From NCBI GenBank assembly GCA_019245255.1, contig JAFARV010000999.1, positions 1 to 5,047 on the forward strand: a stretch of 5,047 nt of DNA. The letters are read 5' to 3'. Source of the stretch: Acidobacteriaceae bacterium. GTDB lineage: Bacteria; Acidobacteriota; Terriglobia; Bryobacterales; Bryobacteraceae. The translations under genes were made by a program, and so were the position numbers. The notes below the pieces were generated by a model. That model was not told the DNA's origin. It worked only from the letters and a program-made list of their open reading frames with translations, and ran no database searches. Position 1 is the stretch's first letter. Every line of letters begins with the position of its first letter. Below are positions 1 through 5,047 of this stretch, in pieces.

Positions 1-1
1 T

Positions 2-1474
2 TCCACGATCGTGCTGGCGCTGTCCGCCGCGTTCTGCTTCGGGCTGACCTGTGTGCTGGCGTCCCTGAAGCCTTTGTGGAACGACGAGGTGTTCACGTAC
101 TACATCGCGCATCAAAAGACTCTGCCGGACCTCTGGCGGACTTTAACCTCAGGCGCGGAGCAGCTTCCGCCACTCCTCGCGCTGATCACCCGAGTGTTCA
201 CGGCGGGAGCGCCGCATTCCCGAGTGGCCTTGCGTCTGCCCGAAGCGATCGGCTTCTGGTTAGCGGGTATCAATCTGTTTTGTTTCGCGCGCAGAAGAGT
301 CCCGGGAGTATTCGCTCTGGCTGCATTTCTCTTGCCGAGTCTCACGAATGCATTTGGTTATGCAATGGAAGCCAGGCCCTATGGACTCGTGCTCTGTTTT
401 TGCAGCCTGGCGCTAGTCGGTTGGCAAGCCGCGGCTGAGAACCGGAACCGTTCCTGGAGCTTGCTTGCGTTCGCGTCAGGTCTGGCTCTCGCTGTGGGCT
501 GCCACTACTACGCGATTCTGGCGCTCGGCCCGTTCGTTCTAGCCGAGGGCATCCGCTTTTACCAGTGGCGCCGCCCGGATTGGAGCATGTATTTAGCCAT
601 GACAGCGGCATTCTTGCCGTTGGCGGTGTTTCTGCCGTTGATTAGGGCGAACATGAAGTACGCTACGACATTCTGGGCTAAGCCGCAGTGGATAACGCTT
701 GTGACGTTCTATGAGTCCCTGCTAGTGCCGGCCGCCCTCATTCTGTTTGCGTTCATTGTTCTCGCTGCCATGCGAGCAGAGCCCGAGGCGACATCGCAAG
801 CGGCTCGCCACCCTCTATCCCGAATACGCGGTTACGAGATCGCCGTAGTTGTTGGTTTCGTAATTATCCCCGTAATTGCGATCTGTCTCGGAAAATTCGT
901 CACCGGCGTCTTCACCGACCGGTATGCGCTGCCCAGCGTTCTTGGTGTCAGTATTCTCATCACCTGGAGCCTCGCGCGTCTAAGCTCTCGACAAGCGCTG
1001 CCGGGGTGCGCGATATTCCTGGCGTGCTCTTGCTGGTTTCTTTTTCGCGTCTATGACATCCGCCTTCAATTCCTGTCCATTGACCAGGGGCGCACTTCGA
1101 CCTACCAGCTTTTGCAATCGGAAATGACCTCTTCAATGCCATTGGTGGTTGCAAGTCCGCATTTATTTGTCGAAATGAGTTATCTCGCAGATATCGGACA
1201 TGGAGCTCGTCCGGTGTATCTTGCGGATCTCCCTCTCGCGCTGCACTACACCGGCAGTAACTCGGCAGAGCAAAACATTCTAGGCCTCGAGCACTTCGCT
1301 CCCCTCGATGTCCAGGATTTCCAACAGTTCTGTTCGGCGCACCGGCAGTTCCTGCTCTACAGTTCGACCTCCGAATATGAGTGGGTCGCTAAGGAACTGC
1401 TGCGGGAACAGCGAAAACTGACGGTGAAAGCGCAGCGAGGCGGCGAACTGCTGTCGCTCGTTTCCTCTGAGTGA
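2..1474 (+). CDS. GT39/ArnT-like polytopic membrane glycosyltransferase, 5' partial
   Basis: Probably transfers a sugar from a polyprenyl-phosphate donor on the outer face of the cytoplasmic membrane; acceptor unknown. The frame is open to the left edge. The first possible start, GTG at 11, has no Shine-Dalgarno site and falls directly on the first membrane helix, so a short N-terminus is probably missing. Numbering from that GTG, I see about ten hydrophobic segments up to residue 350, then a soluble C-terminal tail of about 135 residues, probably periplasmic. After helix 1 comes an LWNDEVFTYYIA motif (D25, E26), the place where GT39/ArnT-type enzymes carry their essential acidic residues. 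EARPYG (120-125), HYYA (165-168) and TDRYALP (302-308) also fit members of this superfamily. The fold class is fairly sure; the substrate is not. It could equally be called a hypothetical membrane protein. No glycan or lipid-carrier gene is seen beside it. Confidence 0.85.
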   Translation, partial: STIVLALSAAFCFGLTCVLASLKPLWNDEVFTYYIAHQKTLPDLWRTLTSGAEQLPPLLALITRVFTAGAPHSRVALRLPEAIGFWLAGINLFCFARRRVPGVFALAAFLLPSLTNAFGYAMEARPYGLVLCFCSLALVGWQAAAENRNRSWSLLAFASGLALAVGCHYYAILALGPFVLAEGIRFYQWRRPDWSMYLAMTAAFLPLAVFLPLIRANMKYATTFWAKPQWITLVTFYESLLVPAALILFAFIVLAAMRAEPEATSQAARHPLSRIRGYEIAVVVGFVIIPVIAICLGKFVTGVFTDRYALPSVLGVSILITWSLARLSSRQALPGCAIFLACSCWFLFRVYDIRLQFLSIDQGRTSTYQLLQSEMTSSMPLVVASPHLFVEMSYLADIGHGARPVYLADLPLALHYTGSNSAEQNILGLEHFAPLDVQDFQQFCSAHRQFLLYSSTSEYEWVAKELLREQRKLTVKAQRGGELLSLVSSE

Positions 1475-1517
1475 GCATCGAGGTGGCACCGCACCACAAA
1501 AATCGGTCAGGACTACT

Positions 1518-1530
1518 CGGATAAAATCCG
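1518..1530 (+). promoter_or_regulatory. Putative -10 element within a short palindrome, upstream of the 1550 gene
   Basis: TAAAAT at 1522-1527 resembles a sigma-70 -10 box and lies 22 bases before the ATG at 1550, which would give a very short leader. It sits inside a perfect inverted repeat, CGGAT-AAA-ATCCG, that could be an operator. No convincing -35 box is present about 17 bases upstream and no Shine-Dalgarno site precedes the ATG, so the call rests on the -10 alone. Confidence 0.3.
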
Positions 1531-1549
1531 GAACAACCCGAAACTTGCC

Positions 1550-1993
1550 ATGAAAAATATTTTGCTTGCGATCTTCTTTGCCGCTGCCTCGCAGTCGTTG
1601 CTTGCCCAGGGCTCACCGCCGCACGGAGGCCCGGACCAGCCATACACGATGGAGTACTACTACAAAGTCCAATGGGGACACCAACAGGAATTCCTCGAAC
1701 TGTTCCTGAAGAACCACTACCCTCTGCTGCGAAAAACTGTCGATACCGGCCGCATACTCTCAGTCAAAATCGAGACTCCGGCGAATCATATGACCGAAGA
1801 TGCACGCTGGGATTACCGGGTGACGATTCGCTTCAAAAACTCCACCGTCGCCACGACTGCTAACCCGGATGAGGACCGCCTCATTCAACAGCTCTGGCCC
1901 GACCAGCAGACGTATAAGCGTGAGGAACAGCGGCGCTTCGAAATCCTGCTTTCTCATTGGGATCTGCCGGTTACCGATATCACTCCCAAATAG
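1550..1993 (+). CDS. Small exported protein of unknown function
   Basis: The 147-residue product has a clear Sec signal peptide: K2, a hydrophobic core at residues 4-13 and a likely cleavage after A19 (LLA|QG). The mature part, about 128 residues, has no transmembrane segment and no cysteine, so it is predicted to be soluble in the periplasm. It begins with an aromatic-rich strand (MEYYYKVQWG), then an amphipathic helix containing FLELFLKNHYPLL, the strand GRILSVKIETP, the strand WDYRVTIRFKN and a charged C-terminal helix. This beta-alpha-beta-beta-alpha order would fit a ferredoxin-like or dimeric alpha/beta-barrel fold, but that is inference from pattern only. I recall similar exported hypothetical proteins from Acidobacteriota and cannot assign a function. 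The start is chosen because the signal peptide begins there; no Shine-Dalgarno site is visible. It lies 75 bases after the glycosyltransferase gene and probably has its own promoter. Confidence 0.8.
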   Translation: MKNILLAIFFAAASQSLLAQGSPPHGGPDQPYTMEYYYKVQWGHQQEFLELFLKNHYPLLRKTVDTGRILSVKIETPANHMTEDARWDYRVTIRFKNSTVATTANPDEDRLIQQLWPDQQTYKREEQRRFEILLSHWDLPVTDITPK

Positions 1994-2084
1994 CCCGAAC
2001 CGCGTCGATGCGTGCGCGCTTTCGTCAAAACCTGGCAGTTGCGCTGCGGGCCTAAGGCTTAAGAAACGTCTGGTCTCATTTTCG

Positions 2085-2120
2085 AAAAAAAATAGAAGAA
2101 TGTTGCCGCGTCCGGGCAAC
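2085..2120 (-). terminator. Possible intrinsic terminator acting on minus-strand transcripts
   Basis: A perfect 6-bp stem, GTTGCC (2102-2107) with GGCAAC (2115-2120), closes a 7-base loop. Read on the minus strand it is followed at once by a T-rich tail ending in eight consecutive Ts (2092-2085), the layout of a Rho-independent terminator. No minus-strand gene reads into it. It might block antisense transcription into the upstream gene, or be fortuitous. The stem is short. Confidence 0.35.
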
Positions 2121-2142
2121 TAGATCGTAAAGGGTATCGGCC

Positions 2143-2164
2143 CCCCAGGTCGACGAGCTTGGGG
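2143..2164 (+). promoter_or_regulatory. Hairpin in the leader of the FeeM-like gene
   Basis: CCCCAGG (2143-2149) pairs with CTTGGGG (2158-2164) to give seven base pairs, one of them G-U, around an 8-base loop. It ends 13 bases before the Shine-Dalgarno sequence of the gene at 2193, so it could affect translation or transcript stability. There is no U-tract, so it is not an intrinsic terminator on this strand. Function unproven. Confidence 0.3.
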
Positions 2165-2177
2165 AAGCCGGAGGGTT

Positions 2178-2185
2178 GAAGAGGA
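2178..2185 (+). promoter_or_regulatory. Shine-Dalgarno site for the FeeM-like gene
   Basis: GAAGAGGA ends 7 bases before the ATG at 2193, an ideal spacing. It decides that start over any downstream in-frame ATG. Confidence 0.7.
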
Positions 2186-2192
2186 TTCCCGG

Positions 2193-3020
2193 ATGCGACA
2201 GCAGTACACGTTTCAGATACTCGCGCCTCAGTCGGCGCAAATGCGCAGACAGTTCAGATCCCGGCAAGCAAATCGAGAGCTTCACAACGAATACCTGCAA
2301 CAGCTGCAGGAGCTTCGAGGGCGCCTCTATCTGAAGGACGGCGCAATCTGTGAGGCCAATCTGAGCGCCGGCGGGCGATTCCGCATGCCCGGCGATGAAG
2401 ATGCCTGGCACTTGCTCTTGGTCGACAATACTTCCCGTGTAATCGGATGCGTGCGTTACCTCGTTCATCCAAGCACGGTTCAATTCGAGCACTTACGATT
2501 GGCCAAGTCGTGTCTGGCGCTCGATCAGAGCTGGTCAGAAAAGGTGCGCCGATCCGTCGAAGCCGACCTCGACATCGTGCGCCGCAACGGCCTTTGCTAT
2601 GTCGAAGCAGGTGGCTGGGCCATTAGCGAAGAATGGCGCGGGACCAGGGCAGCGCTCGAGATCGCAATTGGCTCCTATGCGCTAGGCCGGATGTGGGGCG
2701 GCGCTCTCGGTTCCTGCACTGCGACAGCACGTCACGGTTCGGCATCCATTCTCAGACGTCTCGGAGGGCAGAGCTTGCGGGTTGGGGATGAGACGATTCC
2801 TCCCTACTACGACCGAAGCTATGACTGCTCTATGGAGTTGCTGCGCTTCGATTACCGCATCCCTGCCGAGCGCTATGCCCCGCTCATCGAGCATCTGACG
2901 GAACGATTCTCGGAAACTCCCGTCCTAATTGCTGCCGAAACGCCAGTGCCATGTTTTGCATTGCTGACCGATGTTCTTCGGCCCAGAGCTCGCCGGCTTC
3001 CGGGGCGAGCCTCCGTTTAA
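2193..3020 (+). CDS. N-acyl amino acid synthase, FeeM-like (GNAT-fold acyltransferase)
   Basis: The 275-residue cytoplasmic protein has no signal peptide or membrane helix. FeeM-type enzymes have a GNAT-related fold like autoinducer synthases and join an acyl group, usually from acyl-ACP, to an amino acid such as tyrosine. Visible here: an N-terminal helical region (1-50); a strand pair, WHLLLVDNTSRVIGCVRYLV, at about 84-103; a helix then strand ending in YVEAGGWAIS (136-145); and a helix with ALEIAIGSYALGRM (154-167). The fold core follows with ATARHGSASILRRLGG (177-192), where GNAT proteins bind the donor, then IPPYYDRSYDCSMELLRFD (202-220). The spacing and these blocks match a family I recall from Acidobacteriota, often annotated FeeM-like or hypothetical. 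Length looks complete. Donor and acceptor are unknown, and no acyl carrier protein or export gene is adjacent. The superfamily call is firm, the FeeM activity less so. Confidence 0.82.
   Translation: MRQQYTFQILAPQSAQMRRQFRSRQANRELHNEYLQQLQELRGRLYLKDGAICEANLSAGGRFRMPGDEDAWHLLLVDNTSRVIGCVRYLVHPSTVQFEHLRLAKSCLALDQSWSEKVRRSVEADLDIVRRNGLCYVEAGGWAISEEWRGTRAALEIAIGSYALGRMWGGALGSCTATARHGSASILRRLGGQSLRVGDETIPPYYDRSYDCSMELLRFDYRIPAERYAPLIEHLTERFSETPVLIAAETPVPCFALLTDVLRPRARRLPGRASV
2988..3010 (+). other. Hairpin at the 3' end of the FeeM-like gene
   Basis: GCTCGCC (2988-2994) and GGCGAGC (3004-3010) form a perfect 7-bp GC-rich stem with a 9-base loop; an inner CCGG-CTT-CCGG pairing is possible instead. 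It lies in the last codons before the TAA at 3018-3020. The sequence after it is not a T-run, only GTTTAAAC, so it may stabilise the mRNA 3' end or act as a weak terminator. Confidence 0.25.
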
Positions 3021-3074
3021 ACCGGCGCCGTGCGTGTAGAGGCGTGTCGCAAAGAGAACGCCCGCGCGTTCCTA

Positions 3075-3120
3075 TATCCCTGCGCACCCTTAACATCCGC
3101 TAACTACTACCCAGGGGATA
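3075..3120. repeat. Imperfect inverted repeat in the gap before the exported-protein/RHS operon
   Basis: TATCCCTG (3075-3082) is mirrored by CAGGGGATA (3112-3120), eight pairs with one extra G, separated by 29 bases. The 3021-3212 gap contains no gene that I can support. The repeat could be a regulator half-site pair or chance. Confidence 0.2.
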
Positions 3121-3146
3121 CGGTACCAAAGCCCGCGCCCAGTGTA

Positions 3147-3176
3147 TTGATCACCAAGTTCTCGACATGGCACAAT
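3147..3176 (+). promoter_or_regulatory. Weak sigma-70-like promoter candidate for the exported-protein/RHS operon
   Basis: TTGATC (3147-3152) and CACAAT (3171-3176) each match four of six consensus bases and are 18 bases apart. Transcription would begin near 3183 and leave a leader of about 30 bases. Acidobacterial promoters are poorly defined, so this is only a candidate. Confidence 0.25.
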
Positions 3177-3212
3177 CGCTAAGCACTAAAAACCAGAACG
3201 CTAGGGGAGCTA

Positions 3213-3701
3213 ATGGAACGCTTGGGGAAAGCGCTAACTGCGCTATTAGGATTGGTGTGTCTGTGCACGCCGGTCTGTGCAGCAGATCATGGGAACGCGA
3301 TCGATGCCGGGGAACACGTCATCGCCGTCGTTCCACTCATCGGCGCGGGAACGGCCGACGATCCCACCCGTCCGATGTTTCTTCCGAAACCGCATGACTT
3401 ACAGGCGGCTTTGAGTCGCGGTGAAGCGCCTCAGTTTCTTTCGGCACACTTCACGCTGGCTGATGACGGAAAGACCGCGATCGCCGAGTTCATAGCACCG
3501 GACCGCCAGGCGCTCAAACCCATATTCGACGCCGATGCCGCCGGTTCGATTACGGCCTTCGACCCGCACAAGCTCACGGCCCAGGAACTCAATCAGAAGC
3601 TTCAGCACTGGAAGAAGAACTTCGATGTCGCGACGTTCCGCCTCGGCACGCTCGTGTCCACGGGCGCAGCGAGCGCCTCCACCAGCGAGGGAGCAAACTA
3701 A
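3213..3701 (+). CDS. Small exported protein encoded directly upstream of the RHS protein
   Basis: The 162-residue product has a Sec signal peptide: R3 and K6, a hydrophobic core at residues 7-18 and a likely cleavage after A23 (VCA|AD). The three cysteines (16, 18, 22) all lie in the signal, so the mature protein has none and no lipobox fits well. The mature part starts with HVIAVVPLIGAGTADDPTRP, then has strand-like FTLADDGKTAIAEFIAPDRQ and a C-terminal helical part (HKLTAQELNQKLQHWKKN). I recall a VPxIGxGTxxDPxRPxFxP...DDGKxAxxEFxAxDR pattern in exported hypothetical proteins of Acidobacteriota; function unknown. The start is set by AGGGGAG (3203-3209) and by the signal peptide. Its stop shares one base with the start of the RHS gene, which argues for coupled translation and a shared job: perhaps a periplasmic partner, chaperone or immunity-like factor, none shown by sequence. 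Confidence 0.85.
   Translation: MERLGKALTALLGLVCLCTPVCAADHGNAIDAGEHVIAVVPLIGAGTADDPTRPMFLPKPHDLQAALSRGEAPQFLSAHFTLADDGKTAIAEFIAPDRQALKPIFDADAAGSITAFDPHKLTAQELNQKLQHWKKNFDVATFRLGTLVSTGAASASTSEGAN
3688..3693 (+). promoter_or_regulatory. Shine-Dalgarno site for the RHS gene, inside the preceding gene
   Basis: AGGGAG lies 7 bases before the ATG at 3701 and within the last codons of the upstream gene. With the TAATG overlap it fixes the start of the RHS gene and indicates translational coupling. Confidence 0.7.
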
Positions 3702-5047
3702 TGAGACGCGTCTGCCTGCTCTCGCTCTCGATCGCCCTCATCCAACAGCTATCCTGGGCGAGCTACAGTTACTACTCGACTTACAGTTCCGGATCTACTC
3801 AGTTCTATAAGAACGGGACCCTGACAAACCTGACGACTCCCTACGGCGCAGGCGTCACGTCTTCGTCCAGCAACGGCGGCTCGCTCATTTCAAATCAGCC
3901 GGTTCCCGACGGGTCGACTAATTACGAAGCTGTCATGACGCTTGGCATCGCCGATTCCGGAGTCACTTACACGATTTACCTGGAAGCCACGGCGAGTGCG
4001 CTACTCAGCTCTCCCTATCCGCAGGGCACCTTCTATTCGGTCGCAATTACACCGGCTATTGTCAACGGCAACTGCTCGGCGAACATCGTCGTCAGCCAGG
4101 TCTCGGGCAGTGTTACAACCCTATATACGAACACCATTCCGTGCCATAACGGAATGACCTTCCACGCCGCGGCAACGCAATATGGCGAGATCACTCTGTA
4201 CGCGAACACGGTAGGTTCTAATCCGGTCTACATCGGCGCCGTCCCGTACACGAAGAGCTTCACCGGCCTGGCCGGTTTCGGGATCAGCGGCGCACCGTCG
4301 GGCAGCACCAGCGACTACATCGCAAACCTTCAGATCGGCCCTATTGACCGCACTCCGCCTAACCCCGTCTCCGGCGCGAACGCCTACGTGCAATCGAACC
4401 GCGTCGACATCCATGCCGCGGGCACCACCGACGATGCCAACGGTATCGGCGTCGGCCCATACTTCCTGTATCGCAATGGACAACTGCTCGCCTATAACTC
4501 GACTCCCGACTTTACCGACACCACGGTGCAGCGGGCCACGGCTTACTCGTATGTCCTCTATGCGATGGACTGGCACTACAACTTATCCAGCCCGTATTCC
4601 TTGAATGTAACGACGCTTCCGGCCAATGCTGTCGAACCGCGTGAAACCGGCATCCGCCCGACGGGCACCTATTGGGGCGGCATGGGCGAGCAGATCGACA
4701 CTCTGTTCGGCAACCTGAATTACACATTTCCACTTGTTTCCGCGCAGGGCCGCGGCTGGACCGTTCCGCTGCAGCTCAGCTACAACTCGCAGAATTGGGT
4801 GCAGGATGCCGGCGGAACCGACTGGCACTTCGGCAACGACAGCGGCTTCGGCTACGGCTGGAATCTACAGATCGGCGTGCTGCGCCGCTTTAGCCTGCCT
4901 GGCTCCGGCGCTACCGATCACTACGAGTTCCGTGACGCGAGCGGTGCCGTCTACCGCCTGAACCAGAACAGTAACGGCATCTGGTCCTCGCTTGAAAGCG
5001 TCTATGTCTGGTACGATAGCAACGCCAACGTCCTGCACTTCCCGAAT
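3701..5047 (+). CDS. Secreted RHS/YD-repeat family protein, N-terminal part (3' partial)
   Basis: The frame is open for 449 codons to the right edge without a stop, so most of the protein lies beyond the window. RHS/YD proteins form large beta-shell cocoons that often enclose a C-terminal toxin; that end is not visible here. Residues 1-20 are a Sec signal peptide (R2-R3, hydrophobic core, SWA|SY cleavage). Residues 21 to about 212 are a beta-rich module full of Ser, Thr, Asn and Tyr, with two cysteines (125 and 148) that could form a disulphide; it resembles a concanavalin/LamG-like sandwich, which is inference. Residues 216-305 look FN3-like (RTPPNPVSG ... LNVTT). From about 320 come features typical of the RHS shell entry: GNLNYTFPLVSAQGRGWTVP (337-356), QLSYNSQNW and FGYGWNLQIGVLRRF, then YEFRDASGAVYRL. 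Together these support the family call strongly. Export with a cleavable signal differs from T6SS-linked Rhs proteins. It is coupled to the small exported-protein gene upstream. Confidence 0.9.
   Translation, partial: MRRVCLLSLSIALIQQLSWASYSYYSTYSSGSTQFYKNGTLTNLTTPYGAGVTSSSSNGGSLISNQPVPDGSTNYEAVMTLGIADSGVTYTIYLEATASALLSSPYPQGTFYSVAITPAIVNGNCSANIVVSQVSGSVTTLYTNTIPCHNGMTFHAAATQYGEITLYANTVGSNPVYIGAVPYTKSFTGLAGFGISGAPSGSTSDYIANLQIGPIDRTPPNPVSGANAYVQSNRVDIHAAGTTDDANGIGVGPYFLYRNGQLLAYNSTPDFTDTTVQRATAYSYVLYAMDWHYNLSSPYSLNVTTLPANAVEPRETGIRPTGTYWGGMGEQIDTLFGNLNYTFPLVSAQGRGWTVPLQLSYNSQNWVQDAGGTDWHFGNDSGFGYGWNLQIGVLRRFSLPGSGATDHYEFRDASGAVYRLNQNSNGIWSSLESVYVWYDSNANVLHFPN

Noticed and set aside
1993..2051. 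GCCCG (1993-1997) and CGGGC (2047-2051) as a terminator for the first exported-protein gene
   Set aside because: Only five pairs across a loop of about 49 bases, with no T-run after it.
1760..2119. 119-codon minus-strand frame opposite the small exported-protein gene
   Set aside because: It is antisense to a gene with a good signal peptide, and its product shows no recognisable domain.
2076..2492. 138-codon minus-strand frame over the start of the FeeM-like gene
   Set aside because: It is antisense to a well-supported coding region and runs straight through the terminator-like hairpin at 2085-2120.
3015..3030. GTTTAAAC and CGGCGCCG palindromes just after the FeeM-like stop
   Set aside because: Short self-complementary words of this size are expected by chance, and no repeat copy or terminator T-run accompanies them.
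3167..3397. 76-codon plus-strand frame overlapping the start of the second exported-protein gene
   Set aside because: It has no Shine-Dalgarno site, is Arg/Gly/Ser-rich, and is displaced by the frame with signal peptide and AGGGGAG site.
4121..4576. 151-codon minus-strand open frame over the RHS gene
   Set aside because: It is Arg/Val-rich and lies opposite a coding frame that is open from 3701 to the right edge with signal peptide and RHS motifs; it is a shadow of a GC-rich gene.
3942..4961. Several short plus- and minus-strand open frames within the RHS region (for example 3942-4157, 4344-4604, 4583-4828, 4734-4961)
   Set aside because: All are out of frame with the RHS reading frame, Arg/Ser/Pro-rich, and lack start signals or family features.

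Overview
The window is about 57-60% GC by eye (not computed). It reads as accessory chromosomal DNA of an Acidobacteriota-type bacterium, most like the Terriglobia/Bryobacterales lineages. This is inferred from protein style: an ArnT/GT39-like membrane protein with EARPYG and HYYA motifs, small exported proteins of types I associate with that phylum, a FeeM-like acyltransferase, and the start of a giant secreted RHS/YD-repeat protein. No rRNA or other marker gene confirms the assignment.

All five supported genes lie on the + strand. (1) 2-1474: a polytopic GT39-like glycosyltransferase whose extreme N-terminus lies beyond the left edge. (2) 1550-1993: a small exported protein of unknown function, preceded by a -10-like TAAAAT inside a short palindrome. 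(3) 2193-3020: an N-acyl amino acid synthase (FeeM-like, GNAT-fold) protein with a good Shine-Dalgarno site and a hairpin in its leader. (4) 3213-3701: a second small exported protein. (5) 3701-5047: the N-terminal 449 codons of a secreted RHS-type protein, running off the right edge. It has a signal peptide, a beta-rich Ser/Thr/Asn module, an FN3-like domain and then the canonical entry into an RHS/YD shell.

Genes 4 and 5 are translationally coupled: the stop and start share one base (TAATG), and the second gene's Shine-Dalgarno site lies inside the end of the first. They are very probably one operon and one functional unit. Genes 1, 2 and 3 are separated by 75-199 bases and show no clear link to each other. 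The two larger gaps (1994-2192 and 3021-3212) hold hairpins and weak promoter-like sequences. One hairpin with a T-rich tail reads as an intrinsic terminator on the minus strand. No RNA gene, CRISPR array, insertion sequence or attachment site was seen.

The most interesting part is the small exported protein plus RHS cassette at the right end, followed by the FeeM-like enzyme, which has no visible carrier-protein or export partner here.
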